Notes: generated from the letters alone by a model not told the origin. A stretch of 31,443 bases of DNA from an uncultured Solobacterium sp. (GCA_905235315.1 CAJOLG010000016.1:1-31443), one strand, 5' to 3'; positions 16,266 to 24,378 are shown, counted from the first letter of the stretch. A program made the numbers and translations.

Positions 16266-17057
16266 ATGAGCGAACGAATAAAAATGAACCGCCTGAACAA
16301 CACCCGGGACCTTGGCGGAATGATAACAGCAGACGGCCGCAGGATCCGGCCCGGAAAGCTGATCCGCAGCGGACATCTGTACTATGCGGATGAAGCGGAC
16401 TGTGCGCTGCTGGCGGATACGGTGAGTGTGATCGTGGACTTTCGTACGGCGCGGGAGACAGCGGAAAAACCGGATCCGGTTTTTCCGGGTGTGAAGTACC
16501 ATGCGCTCCCTGTCCTTACGGAAAGCTCGGCCGGCATCACACGCGAAGAAGGGACCGACCGGAATTCCATGGTGTCGCTGATGCGGGAGCCGGAATCCGC
16601 AAAAGCACATATGTGCAGGATGTATCGGACGATCGGAAGCAGCCCGGAGTGCGCTGCCCGGTATGAAACATTTGTGCGGATCCTGCTGGAGAACCGGGAG
16701 AAGGCCGTTCTCTGGCACTGCACCGCCGGAAAGGATCGGGCAGGGTTTGCGTCGGTCATCATCGAAGAACTGCTTGGGGTATCCCGGGCGGATATCTATG
16801 AGGACTATCTGATGACAAATGTCTTTCTTCGGGAGGAAGTGGATGCGCTGATGGGGGAACTGAAACAGATGGCAGGTGCCGGCGAAGCGGTTTCGGAGGA
16901 ATCCATGCGCATTCTGTTCAGCGCCGACCGGGAATATCTGGATGCGCTGTATGACGCAATTGAAGAGACCTGCGGCGGGATGGAAACCTATCTCAGAGAT
17001 GTGCTTCATGTCTCGGATGCGGACCGCGCAATACTGAAAGAGCGGTATCTTCAGTGA
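16266..17057 (+). CDS. Tyrosine-protein phosphatase (DSP/PTP-like)
   Basis: 263 residues. The signature HCTAGKDRAG gives the CX5R active site (C152, R158), and NTRDLGG near the N-terminus is typical of bacterial Tyr phosphatases of the Y_phosphatase3 type. A general acid Asp may be D59 (VDFRTARE), but this is not certain. It could act on phosphotyrosine proteins or phosphoinositides; no Tyr kinase is nearby. Start ATG 16266 has GGAGGG five bases upstream. Divergent from the MATE gene. Confidence 0.88.
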   Translation: MSERIKMNRLNNTRDLGGMITADGRRIRPGKLIRSGHLYYADEADCALLADTVSVIVDFRTARETAEKPDPVFPGVKYHALPVLTESSAGITREEGTDRNSMVSLMREPESAKAHMCRMYRTIGSSPECAARYETFVRILLENREKAVLWHCTAGKDRAGFASVIIEELLGVSRADIYEDYLMTNVFLREEVDALMGELKQMAGAGEAVSEESMRILFSADREYLDALYDAIEETCGGMETYLRDVLHVSDADRAILKERYLQ

Positions 17058-17093
17058 ACCGCGGGTGCAGAAACATATTGTTCAGCCGGACCA

Positions 17094-17102
17094 TGCTATA
17101 AT
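17094..17102 (+). promoter_or_regulatory. Extended -10 promoter of the SPFH operon
   Basis: TGCTATAAT is a perfect extended -10; a GAGGAGG ribosome site follows ahead of ATG 17132. Confidence 0.6.
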
Positions 17103-17131
17103 CATTTTTAAGGCAGAGGAGGTATTCTGTT

Positions 17132-18052
17132 ATGACCTTATTCTTTGACATCTTTATCATTGCCATTCTTGTGATACTGATCCTGGTCGCGTGCCTCAGA
17201 ATCGTACCGCAGGGCAGTGCGTATGTAATCGAGCGTTTCGGACGCTATTCTTCCACCTGGCAGCCGGGTATTCATTTCAAGCTGCCGATCGCAGACCGTG
17301 TTGCGCGCAAGGTCCTGCTGAAGGAGCAGGTCGCTGACTTTGCGCCGCAGCCGGTTATTACCAAAGACAATGTCACAATGATGATCGATTCCGTCGTATA
17401 TTTTCTGATCTTTGATCCGAAACTGTACGCATACGGTGTTGAAAACCCGATCATGGCAATGGAAAACCTGACCGCCACAACACTGCGAAACATCATCGGT
17501 GATATGGAACTCGATGCGACACTGACCAGCCGCGAAGCGATCAACTCGCGCATGCTGGCAACGATCGATGCCGCAACCGACCCCTGGGGAATCAAGGTTA
17601 CCCGAGTGGAACTCAAGAACATCCAGCCCCCTGCAGCGATCCGGGAATCCATGGAAAAGCAGATGAAGGCGGAACGCGAAAAGCGGGCTGCGATTCTGAC
17701 TGCGGAAGGGCAGAAGCAGGCGATGATCCTTGAGGCGGAAGGCCGCAAGGAATCTGCGGTTCTGAATGCGGAAGCTGCCAAGCAGGCAACGATTCTCGCA
17801 GCCGAAGCAGAAAAAGAACGGGAAATCCGGGAAGCGGAAGGCCGCTCCGAAGCGATCCGTAAAGTACAGCAGGCAAATGCGGACGGTATCCGCATGATCC
17901 GGGAAGCCGGCGCAGATGAGGCAGTGCTCCGTATCAAGAGTCTGGAGGCATTTGCGGCAGCTGCCAACGGTCAGGCAACCAAGATCATTATTCCTTCTGA
18001 GATTCAGGGAATCGCCGGTCTTGCGGAGGGCATAAAGGAAGCCGTGAAATGA
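17132..18052 (+). CDS. SPFH/Band 7 (stomatin-like) membrane protein
   Basis: 306 residues. A membrane helix at 5-25 is followed by the Band 7 domain (VPQGSAYVIERFGRY onward, to about 185), then a long Ala/Glu/Lys coiled coil of repeated AEG/AEA units (about 185-260) and a short hydrophobic tail. This is the QmcA/stomatin layout; such proteins form large cages or scaffolds in the membrane and often partner with proteases or NfeD-type proteins. Here the partner position is held by a different small membrane protein overlapping by ATGA. A strong GAGGAGG precedes the ATG. Confidence 0.92.
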   Translation: MTLFFDIFIIAILVILILVACLRIVPQGSAYVIERFGRYSSTWQPGIHFKLPIADRVARKVLLKEQVADFAPQPVITKDNVTMMIDSVVYFLIFDPKLYAYGVENPIMAMENLTATTLRNIIGDMELDATLTSREAINSRMLATIDAATDPWGIKVTRVELKNIQPPAAIRESMEKQMKAEREKRAAILTAEGQKQAMILEAEGRKESAVLNAEAAKQATILAAEAEKEREIREAEGRSEAIRKVQQANADGIRMIREAGADEAVLRIKSLEAFAAAANGQATKIIIPSEIQGIAGLAEGIKEAVK

Positions 18053-18354
18053 TGGCGGATGGGTTTCTGTTCGTACTGCTGTTTCTCGGCATCTGGATCG
18101 CCGTATTTTCGTTTATCGCGGCTGTCGTGAAAGAAAGACGCGGCAGGAAAAAGATGGTCTCTTCTGACGGGCATGTGGTTTCTCCCCGGGACGATGAAAC
18201 ATGCGAAGGGAAAGACGGGCATATTCACCGGAGCCTTTCTCCGCAGGATACTGCCGACTTCGGGAAGCGTTATATTGTTCATAATGACCCGGAAACCGGA
18301 TATGTGGTTCTGAACGGGGTGAAGCGCAAGATCTCTGACTGTAAGGATCTTTAA
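18049..18354 (+). CDS. Small one-helix membrane protein, partner of the SPFH gene
   Basis: 101 residues, not recognised. A membrane helix (5-27) is followed by a basic RRGRKK stretch, so the rest should be cytoplasmic. That tail (about 36-101) is polar, with a small C-terminal beta-like element (RYIVHNDPETGYVVLNGVKR). It overlaps the SPFH stop by ATGA and shares the operon terminator, so co-translation is likely. It occupies the usual place of NfeD but is shorter and lacks an evident OB domain. Confidence 0.75.
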   Translation: MMADGFLFVLLFLGIWIAVFSFIAAVVKERRGRKKMVSSDGHVVSPRDDETCEGKDGHIHRSLSPQDTADFGKRYIVHNDPETGYVVLNGVKRKISDCKDL

Positions 18355-18360
18355 TTTAAT

Positions 18361-18395
18361 GGGACAGGAAATGATTCCTGTCCCGTTGTTTTTTT
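18361..18395 (+). terminator. Terminator of the SPFH operon
   Basis: GGGACAGGAA, loop ATGA, TTCCTGTCCC: a perfect 10-bp stem followed by GTTGTTTTTTT. Confidence 0.9.
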
Positions 18396-18456
18396 CGGGC
18401 AATTACGGTACATTTCTGTCATGACCGGACTCCGGTTCGATTCAGCGGGAGGCAGG

Positions 18457-19257
18457 ATGAGCATTTTATTTTTTGACGTCGACAACACATTGCTGTCGCA
18501 TAAAACATTTATGATTCCTGAGAGCACGGTTCAGGCCCTGCGCCTGGCGCGGAAGAACGGCCATCGCTCGTTTCTCGCAAGCGGGAGGGCCTATGATTCG
18601 CTGAAGGAGTATCTGGATCCGGAACTGTTTGACGGAGCCGTCAGCGGAAGCGGTGCCTGTGCGTTTCTCGGCAGCGAACCGGTTTTTACGCATGTCTTTG
18701 ACCAAAACGATGTGCTCGAGGTGTACCGTATCGCCCAGGAAGCCCGCACCGGGCTTTCGGTTCAGACCGTGCGCGGCAGCCGGATGACGCAATACGGCAT
18801 GGATCATTTCATCAAATATGCACATGCCGGCGCGGAGCGGGCCAAAACGATGAATTTTACGGAATTTGATCCTGCACGGGACGAGCTCTACTGCAAAATG
18901 GATCTCTTTTTCGGCCCGGGAGTCGATTACAGACAGATTGTTCCCCGGCTTCCGAAAACCATCGACCAGTGCCTTTCAGTCGGCCCCACCTGTGAAATGG
19001 ATGAGTGTGAGCTTACGCCCCGCGGGGTAAACAAGGCAGCCGGAGCACTGGAACTGGCGCAGGCCCTGAAGTTTGATGTCGGTGACAGTTATGCCTTCGG
19101 AGATTCGGAAAATGATATCGAGATGATCCGGGCATGCGGAACCGGCATTGTGATGGGCAACGGAACGGAAGGCGCAAAAAAAGCGGCGGATTATGTGACC
19201 GCCGATATTGAAGAAGACGGCGTATTCCTCGCGATGAAACACTTCGGCCTCATCTGA
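18457..19257 (+). CDS. Cof-type HAD-IIB family hydrolase (second copy)
   Basis: 266 residues. Motif I is FFDVDNTLL (D7, D9; Asn replaces the usual Gly), followed by ASGR and motif IV FGDSENDIEMI. The C2 cap lies between about 80 and 190. Substrate unknown, probably a small phosphoester. I chose ATG 18457 because GGAGG precedes it and motif I starts immediately; an upstream ATG at 18421 adds 12 unconserved residues. It is distinct in sequence from the HAD gene at 2209-3027. Confidence 0.88.
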   Translation: MSILFFDVDNTLLSHKTFMIPESTVQALRLARKNGHRSFLASGRAYDSLKEYLDPELFDGAVSGSGACAFLGSEPVFTHVFDQNDVLEVYRIAQEARTGLSVQTVRGSRMTQYGMDHFIKYAHAGAERAKTMNFTEFDPARDELYCKMDLFFGPGVDYRQIVPRLPKTIDQCLSVGPTCEMDECELTPRGVNKAAGALELAQALKFDVGDSYAFGDSENDIEMIRACGTGIVMGNGTEGAKKAADYVTADIEEDGVFLAMKHFGLI

Positions 19258-19307
19258 ATTGATTTTGGAAACCGCCTGTTTTGTAATACAATAGAGCAGG
19301 TTTCTCT

Positions 19308-19379
19308 TGGGGTGTAGCCAAGCGGTAAGGCAGGGGACTTTGACTCCCTCATGCGTGGGTTCGAATCCCGCCACCCCAG
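19308..19379 (+). tRNA. tRNA-Gln (anticodon TTG)
   Basis: The acceptor TGGGGTG pairs with CACCCCA; the anticodon stem GGGGA/TCCCT holds loop CTTTGAC with TTG at 19340-19342; the T-arm is GTGGG, TTCGAAT, CCCGC. The U1-A72 pair and discriminator G are normal for tRNA-Gln. CCA is not encoded (GCTATC follows). A TACAAT at 19287-19292 is a possible -10. Confidence 0.93.
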
Positions 19380-19452
19380 CTATCATGCACCGGACAGAAC
19401 GTTGCGGCCGGCTTTGACGGCGCAGCACTGTGTCTGAAGATATCCCCGGAAT

Positions 19453-19482
19453 CCCGGACGGTTCCGGGAATTCTTTTTTTTT
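19453..19482 (+). terminator. Terminator downstream of tRNA-Gln
   Basis: CCCGGA, loop CGGT, TCCGGG, then AATTCTTTTTTTTT. Confidence 0.65.
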
Positions 19483-19514
19483 ACAGAATCGAAACCCGGC
19501 ATCGCCGGATGCAC

Positions 19515-19546
19515 ATAAAAAACCGGAAGGAAGTTCCTTCCGGTTT
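19515..19546 (-). terminator. Terminator of gdhA
   Basis: AAACCGGAAGG and CCTTCCGGTTT form an 11-bp stem; on the minus strand the run TTTTTTATG follows. Confidence 0.85.
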
Positions 19547-19563
19547 ACGGAGTCATTACAGAA

Positions 19564-20910
19564 TCAGAACAGACCCTGTGCCAGCATCGCATCGGCGACT
19601 TTCAGGAAGCCTGCGATATTTGCGCCGGCTATGAGATTGTAGCCAAGGCCGTATTCTTCGGCAGCCTTTGCGCTGTTATCGTGGATGGACTTCATGATAT
19701 CCTTGAGCTTCTGATCAACTTCTTCAGCGCTCCAGCCGTAACGCATGCTGTTCTGGGACATCTCAAGTGCGGATACCGCAACACCGCCGGCGTTGACTGC
19801 CTTTGCCGGGCCGACGATCACGCCGTTCTCCTGCAGGTAGGCAAGCGCTTCGTTGCTGGTAGGCATGTTGGAGAGTTCGAAATAGTATTTCGCACCGCTT
19901 GCGACGATCAGCTTCGCTTCTTCGATGTCGACTTCGTTCTGAGTTGCGCAGGGGATATAGACATCGCCCTTGACGCTCCAGGGCTTCTCGCCTTCATGGA
20001 ATTCGAGACCGAACTTATCCGCATACATCTTTACATTCGCATTGCGGCTTGCGCGGATCTCAAGCAGGTAGTCAAGCTTCTCTTTAGTGTTGATGCCGTC
20101 CGGATCATAGACATATCCGTTGTGTCCGGAAATGGTGAGGACCTTGCCGCCGAGCTCTGTGATCTTGGTGGCTGCGCCCCAGGTTACGTTTCCGTAACCG
20201 GAGAGAACGAAGGTCTTTCCCTTGATGGTGTCATTTTCATGCGCAAATACCTGCTGCGCATAATAGATTCCGCCGAAACCGGTCGCTTCCGGACGGATCA
20301 GGCTTCCGCCGTAGGTGAGGCCTTTTCCGGTAAGAACACCGTTGTCATAGGAATCACGGATTCTGCGGTACTGTCCGAACAGGAAGCCGATTTCACGTCC
20401 GCCGACACCGATGTCACCGGCAGGTACGTCGGTGTTGGGACCGATGTGGCGCTGGAGCTCGGTCATGAATGCCTGGCAGAAGCGCATGACTTCCGCATCG
20501 CTCTTTCCGTGAGGATCGAAGTCCGAGCCGCCCTTGCCGCCGCCGATCGGCAGTGTGGTAAGGCTGTTCTTGAAAATCTGTTCAAAGCCGAGGAACTTCA
20601 GTGTGCCGAGTGTCACGTTCTTGTGGAAGCGGAGACCTCCCTTGTACGGGCCGATGGCGCCGTTGAACTGGACACGGTAACCACGGTTGACCTGAGTCTT
20701 TCCGTTGTCGTCTACCCAGGTTACGCGGAATTCGATTACCCGCTCCGGCTCGACCATACGTTCGAGGAGGGCAGCTTCTTCGTACTCCGGATGCTGTTCG
20801 ATTACCGGCTTGAGAGAAGTGAGTACTTCCTCAACTGTCTGAAGAAACTCCGGTTCTGATGCGTTTTTCGACTTTGTTGCTGCGATGACACGATCTACAT
20901 AATCACTCAT
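19564..20910 (-). CDS. gdhA: NADP-type glutamate dehydrogenase
   Basis: 448 residues, the standard length of hexameric bacterial GDH. It interconverts 2-oxoglutarate plus ammonia and glutamate. Substrate-binding GPYKGGLRFH (K90) and catalytic PIGGGKGGSDF (K126) are present, then DVPAGDIGVGGREIG and the Rossmann loop GYGNVTW; near the C-terminus is NAGGVAVSALEMSQN. I chose ATG 20910 because AAAGGGA lies upstream; the ATG 15 codons earlier would extend into basic, unconserved sequence over the Shine-Dalgarno. Cofactor preference for NADP is inferred from the family, not proved. It has its own promoter and terminator. Confidence 0.96.
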   Translation of the reverse strand: MSDYVDRVIAATKSKNASEPEFLQTVEEVLTSLKPVIEQHPEYEEAALLERMVEPERVIEFRVTWVDDNGKTQVNRGYRVQFNGAIGPYKGGLRFHKNVTLGTLKFLGFEQIFKNSLTTLPIGGGKGGSDFDPHGKSDAEVMRFCQAFMTELQRHIGPNTDVPAGDIGVGGREIGFLFGQYRRIRDSYDNGVLTGKGLTYGGSLIRPEATGFGGIYYAQQVFAHENDTIKGKTFVLSGYGNVTWGAATKITELGGKVLTISGHNGYVYDPDGINTKEKLDYLLEIRASRNANVKMYADKFGLEFHEGEKPWSVKGDVYIPCATQNEVDIEEAKLIVASGAKYYFELSNMPTSNEALAYLQENGVIVGPAKAVNAGGVAVSALEMSQNSMRYGWSAEEVDQKLKDIMKSIHDNSAKAAEEYGLGYNLIAGANIAGFLKVADAMLAQGLF

Positions 20911-20943
20911 ACAATTCCCTTTCCCTTTTTTTCTACGGTGAAA

Positions 20944-20949
20944 ATTATA
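20944..20949 (-). promoter_or_regulatory. -10 box of gdhA
   Basis: TATAAT on the minus strand about 33 bases before the ATG, with TTGTAG 19 bases upstream as a poor -35. A palindrome lies just above the -35 position. Confidence 0.5.
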
Positions 20950-20972
20950 ACTCAACTTATGAAATTATCTAC

Positions 20973-20993
20973 AATATTTTTCATGAAAATATT
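20973..20993. promoter_or_regulatory. AT-rich palindrome upstream of the gdhA promoter
   Basis: The core TTTTCATGAAAA is a perfect 12-bp palindrome; AATAT and ATATT continue it with one bulged base. It sits immediately upstream of the expected -35 of gdhA, a place where activators or repressors bind. Confidence 0.4.
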
Positions 20994-21055
20994 TACATTT
21001 TTATTGTTTATCCCGATGTTTCATTAAACCTGCATATTTTGCGCAGGAACCGCAC

Positions 21056-21084
21056 AAAAAAACGGAGAGACATTGGCCTCTCCG
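21056..21084 (-). terminator. Terminator of trpS
   Basis: On the minus strand CGGAGAG and CTCTCCG form a 7-bp stem around GCCAATGT, followed by TTTTTTT. Confidence 0.85.
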
Positions 21085-21106
21085 CAGGGATTCCGGTATG
21101 CGTTTT

Positions 21107-22096
21107 TCAGATGATTTCCATTCCGATTGCACGCTGAACCTTTGCGAGTTTGGGCTGTGCCAGGGCACGGGCTTTTTCTGCGCCTTCGTTCAGAACCGTT
21201 TCAATCATATCGGAGGCGATGATTTCCTGATAACGTGCCTGAATCACTTCCAGCTCGGCGCAGACCGCATCTGCGACGGCGCGTTTGAGATCGCCGTAAC
21301 CTTTGCCCGCAAACTCTGCTTCGATCTCTGCCATCGGCCGGTTGTCCGACAGGGATGACAGTATCTGCATGAGATTCGCAACACCGGGCTGGTTCTCCGG
21401 ATCAAATTTGATCTGGTTGAGCGAGTCGGTCTTTGCGCTCATGATTTTCTTGCGTGCGGTCTTGAGATCGTCCAGCAGATAGATGCAGCCCTTGTTGGTC
21501 TCATCGGACTTGGACATCTTTTTGGAAGGATCGCTGAGCGACATGATGCGGGCACCGACCTTCGGGATCAGCGGTTCGGGAACCTTGAACAGATCGCCGT
21601 AGCGGTTATTCATACGGATCGCCACATCGCGGGTCAGCTCCACATGCTGTTTCTGATCTTCGCCGACCGGCACATAATCCGGATCATAGATCAGGATATC
21701 TGCCGCCATCAGGGCAGGGTAGGTATAGAGACCGCCGGACAGGTTTTTCTCGCCGTGGGCCTGCTTGTCTTTGAACTGGGTCATCCGGTTGAGTTCACCC
21801 ATGTAGGTATGGCAGCACATGATGTAGCCGAGCTGCGCATGTTCCTTGACATCCGTCTGCAGGAAGATCGTTGCCTTCTTCGGATCAAGGCCGCAGGCAA
21901 GATACAGCGCGACGCAGTCCCGCAGATTGGTCTGCAGTTCGTCCGGATCCTGCGGTACGGTGATGCAGTGAAGATTGGCGATGAAGGCAATCATCTCGTA
22001 TTCATCCTGGTAGGCGACAAATTTACTGAGGGCGCCGAGATAGTTTCCAAGATGCAGCTGGCCTGTCGGCTTGATTCCGCTTAACATTCGTTTCAT
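21107..22096 (-). CDS. trpS: Tryptophan--tRNA ligase
   Basis: 329 residues, the normal size of bacterial TrpRS, a class I synthetase. The HIGH-type motif is TGQLHLGNY (11-19) and the KMSKS loop is at 193-197. GEDQKQHVELTRD is the typical ATP/Trp site neighbourhood. Start ATG 22096 (MKRMLSG) follows AAAGGA; an in-frame ATG at 22129 lies against the leader terminator and is rejected. Expression is controlled by the upstream T-box. Confidence 0.97.
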   Translation of the reverse strand: MKRMLSGIKPTGQLHLGNYLGALSKFVAYQDEYEMIAFIANLHCITVPQDPDELQTNLRDCVALYLACGLDPKKATIFLQTDVKEHAQLGYIMCCHTYMGELNRMTQFKDKQAHGEKNLSGGLYTYPALMAADILIYDPDYVPVGEDQKQHVELTRDVAIRMNNRYGDLFKVPEPLIPKVGARIMSLSDPSKKMSKSDETNKGCIYLLDDLKTARKKIMSAKTDSLNQIKFDPENQPGVANLMQILSSLSDNRPMAEIEAEFAGKGYGDLKRAVADAVCAELEVIQARYQEIIASDMIETVLNEGAEKARALAQPKLAKVQRAIGMEII

Positions 22097-22126
22097 ATGA
22101 TTCTTAAATCCTTTCTGTACAGAAAA

Positions 22127-22341
22127 CAAAAGCGTCCCGAAACGGGACGCAGGACTTGCGCGGTACCACCCGGATTACTCAGAGTTTCTGAGTCACCTCT
22201 CTGGGATAACGGTTTTCGCCGCTTCCGAATACGGAAGATACTCCCGGACTCCACCATACGCATACACTGCCGGCGGCTTTCACCTTACCCGCCTCTCTTT
22301 CTGGCACTGCGTCATAACGTATGTCCGCATCCGATCAACGT
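22127..22341 (-). promoter_or_regulatory. T-box leader of trpS with Trp (TGG) specifier
   Basis: The conserved T-box GGGTGGTACCGCG is at 22159-22171, followed by a perfect terminator, GCGTCCCG/CGGGACGC then TTTTG, at 22127-22150. In Stem I, GGAC (22323-22326) pairs with GTCC (22246-22249), and ACGCA pairs with TGCGT above it. The internal loop between holds TGG at 22251-22253 followed by A, the expected position of the specifier codon. An extended -10, TGCTAGAAT, at 22348-22355 drives it. Uncharged tRNA-Trp should favour the antiterminator and allow trpS transcription. Confidence 0.92.
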
Positions 22342-22369
22342 AAGCCCATTCTAGCACAAATCCGGAAGA

Positions 22370-23746
22370 TCAGCGCTCTTCCAGCGGAATATAATCCTGA
22401 TCGCTGCCGACGTATTTGTAGGCGGGACGGATGATCCGGTTGGCAAACTCGAGCTCTTCCATGCGGTGGGCACACCAGCCCGGGCAGCGGGCGATTGCGA
22501 ACATCGGTGTAAACAGCTCTTCCGCAATTCCCAGCATCCGGTAAACAAGACCGGAGAACAGGTCAACATTGGCGCATACCTGTTTGGTATCTCCCTTGAC
22601 ATGGGAGAACGCGATCGGAGCGAGCTTTTCGATACTGACAAGCATGTTCCATTCCCTGTCAAACCCTTTTTCATACGCAAGCGCACGGGAATGTTTTTTC
22701 AGCAGCTGGGCACGGGGATCACTGATCGTATAGACCGCGTGACCGATGCCGTAGATCAGACCGCTTCCGTCTCCTGCTTCTTTGCGCAGGATCTTCTCCA
22801 GCAGGGCAAGAATCTCGTCTTCGTCTTCCGGATTCTTAACGGTATTGAGAATGAAGTCAAGCTGATTCATGACCTTGAGGTTGGCGCCGCCGTGCTTGGG
22901 CCCTTTGAGGCAGCAGATCGCAGACGCGATCGCACTGTACGTGTCGGTGCCCGCCGAGGAGAGAACCCGGTCCGCAAAGGTCGAGCAGTTTCCTCCGCCG
23001 TGGTCCGCATGAACGACCATACAGAGATCGAGCAGCTTGGCTTCTTCATGCGTATACTGCTGATCCGGACGATAGATGGAAAGAACGTGCTCCGCGGTGC
23101 TGAGTCCCTTGATCGGGTAATGAAAGTACAGCGAACCGTGATCATAGACATGGATCTTGGCGATGTAGGAATAGATCATCATGGTCGGCAGTTCCGCAAT
23201 GAGGTTGATGGACTGACGGATGGTGCTCTCGAGTGAGGTATCTTCCGCATTGTCGTCATAACTGTACATTGAAAGCACGGAACGGGCGATCTTGTTCATG
23301 ATGTTCGGGCTCGGTGCGTTCATGATCATGGTCTGCGGAAAGCCTGCCGGGAGTTCCCGGTGGCTGTCAATAATGGTCAGAAAGTGATCCAGATTCTTTT
23401 TCGTCGGCAGATCACCGAACATCAAAAGCCAGGCAACTTCCTCAAACATGAAGCGGTCCTGCTCATTGGCTTCTTTTACAATGCGCTCGAGATCAATTCC
23501 GCGGTAGATCAGTTTGCCGTCGATCGGCCGGATCGTTCCGTCCGGATTGCGGTCATATCCGATAACATCGCAGATATTGGTAAGACCTGCAAGCACACCT
23601 GTGCCGTCCGGGTTTCGAAGGCCCCGTTTGACGCCGAGGCGTTCCGAGGTCTCAACATCGATCGTGTTATTGCGATGAAAGGTCTCACAAAGATAATTCA
23701 GATCATCCGGCGCAAACTGCGTCACTTCCGGAAAAAAATCACCCAT
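22370..23746 (-). CDS. gltA: Citrate synthase
   Basis: 458 residues. It condenses acetyl-CoA and oxaloacetate to citrate. The catalytic residues are H285 (KHGGAN), H336 (GIGHAVY) and D395 (NVDLFSG); HADHGGGNCSTF (from H246) is the usual preceding motif. Near the N-terminus, GLTNICD and KLIYRGIDLERI are typical. The start at 23746 has GGAGG nine bases upstream. It is divergent from aconitase, with an IS605 element between them, and its stop lies only about 15 bases before the trpS promoter. The name gltA versus citZ is a matter of convention here. Confidence 0.95.
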   Translation of the reverse strand: MGDFFPEVTQFAPDDLNYLCETFHRNNTIDVETSERLGVKRGLRNPDGTGVLAGLTNICDVIGYDRNPDGTIRPIDGKLIYRGIDLERIVKEANEQDRFMFEEVAWLLMFGDLPTKKNLDHFLTIIDSHRELPAGFPQTMIMNAPSPNIMNKIARSVLSMYSYDDNAEDTSLESTIRQSINLIAELPTMMIYSYIAKIHVYDHGSLYFHYPIKGLSTAEHVLSIYRPDQQYTHEEAKLLDLCMVVHADHGGGNCSTFADRVLSSAGTDTYSAIASAICCLKGPKHGGANLKVMNQLDFILNTVKNPEDEDEILALLEKILRKEAGDGSGLIYGIGHAVYTISDPRAQLLKKHSRALAYEKGFDREWNMLVSIEKLAPIAFSHVKGDTKQVCANVDLFSGLVYRMLGIAEELFTPMFAIARCPGWCAHRMEELEFANRIIRPAYKYVGSDQDYIPLEER

Positions 23747-23780
23747 AATCCAACGCCTCCTTATGTCGTCACTGAGAAAT

Positions 23781-23786
23781 CTTATA
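23781..23786 (-). promoter_or_regulatory. Candidate -10 of gltA
   Basis: TATAAG in an AT-rich tract on the minus strand, with TTTTCA 15 bases upstream; about 35 bases before the ATG. Confidence 0.4.
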
Positions 23787-23807
23787 ATAAAAAAACGAAA
23801 TTGAAAA

Positions 23808-23828
23808 GGTTTCAGATTTTGTGAAACC
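23808..23828. promoter_or_regulatory. 7-7-7 inverted repeat, candidate operator at the gltA promoter
   Basis: GGTTTCA, seven-base spacer GATTTTG, TGAAACC: perfect 7-bp arms. It abuts the -35 region of gltA. The geometry is that of a dimeric regulator site such as a LysR-type box. Confidence 0.5.
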
Positions 23829-23856
23829 ATTTTCATAATAAATTCTGCGGCGGAAA

Positions 23857-23878
23857 CCCACTTACTTTAGTAGGTGGG
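23857..23878. repeat. Left-end hairpin of the IS605 element
   Basis: CCCACTTACT, loop TT, AGTAGGTGGG: a 10-bp stem with one G-T pair. It contains the stop codon of tnpA. Confidence 0.85.
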
Positions 23879-24295
23879 AGGAGCCGCTTCTCCTCCTTGT
23901 TCAGCTATATACTTTTCAATGGTTGCGGATGAGACTTCACCAATACTACAGGCAAAGTATCCGTCCGACCAAAAGATATACTTCTTCCAGTATTGTTTAG
24001 ATAGTGCATCCTTATAGCGTATCCAAAGCCAATATGTCGTTCTTTGCTTAATGATGCTGATGACATCACAGACGCGCTCTGTGGCATTGTATTCCAACAA
24101 TATGTGGATATGGTCCTTGTCTGTCTCCATAGCGATGATGTTCCAATTGTTTTGCTCTGCGAGATAACTTATAGCACGCTTTGCAAAGTCGTCGATGCCG
24201 TTTTGCAACAAAACTTTTCTGTACTTTGTGACAAGAACGATATGTGCTTTGAGATTATATTTGCGTCTGTTTTTGCGATTGTAACGGTTTTGGAT
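23867..24295 (-). CDS. tnpA: IS200/IS605 Y1 transposase TnpA, start codon apparently lost
   Basis: 142 codons when counted from the ATC at 24295. Family features are LKAHIVLVTKYRK (15-27), the HUH motif DHIHILLEY (H62, H64) and the catalytic Tyr Y129 in EKYIAEQ, so the domain is complete. The frame is closed upstream by TAG and contains no ATG, GTG or TTG before the TTG pair at 24209-24214, which would remove the first conserved strand. AGGAGG (24306-24311) lies ten bases before ATC CAA AAC, suggesting that ATC stands where ATG should be. Translation may be weak or absent, so the gene may be dead. Confidence 0.75.
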   Translation of the reverse strand: MQNRYNRKNRRKYNLKAHIVLVTKYRKVLLQNGIDDFAKRAISYLAEQNNWNIIAMETDKDHIHILLEYNATERVCDVISIIKQRTTYWLWIRYKDALSKQYWKKYIFWSDGYFACSIGEVSSATIEKYIAEQGGEAAPPTY

Positions 24296-24378
24296 AAACT
24301 TAGTTCCTCCTGTTGTATATTCACTAAATCTATGCTATACTTATCAATAGTGAAACACAATGAAGGGAGGTGTTACTG

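Noticed and set aside
19681..20859. Plus-strand open frame of 392 codons
   Set aside because: Antisense to gdhA, which has a complete set of family motifs.
22364..22382. Hairpin GGAAGA/TCTTCC at the gltA stop
   Set aside because: Only 6 bp and followed by no T-run, and it merges with the trpS promoter region; too weak to call a terminator.
24169..24360. Minus-strand frame of 63 codons upstream of tnpA
   Set aside because: It covers the tnpA start region in a different frame, has no transposase features, and the tnpA frame itself carries the conserved N-terminus.
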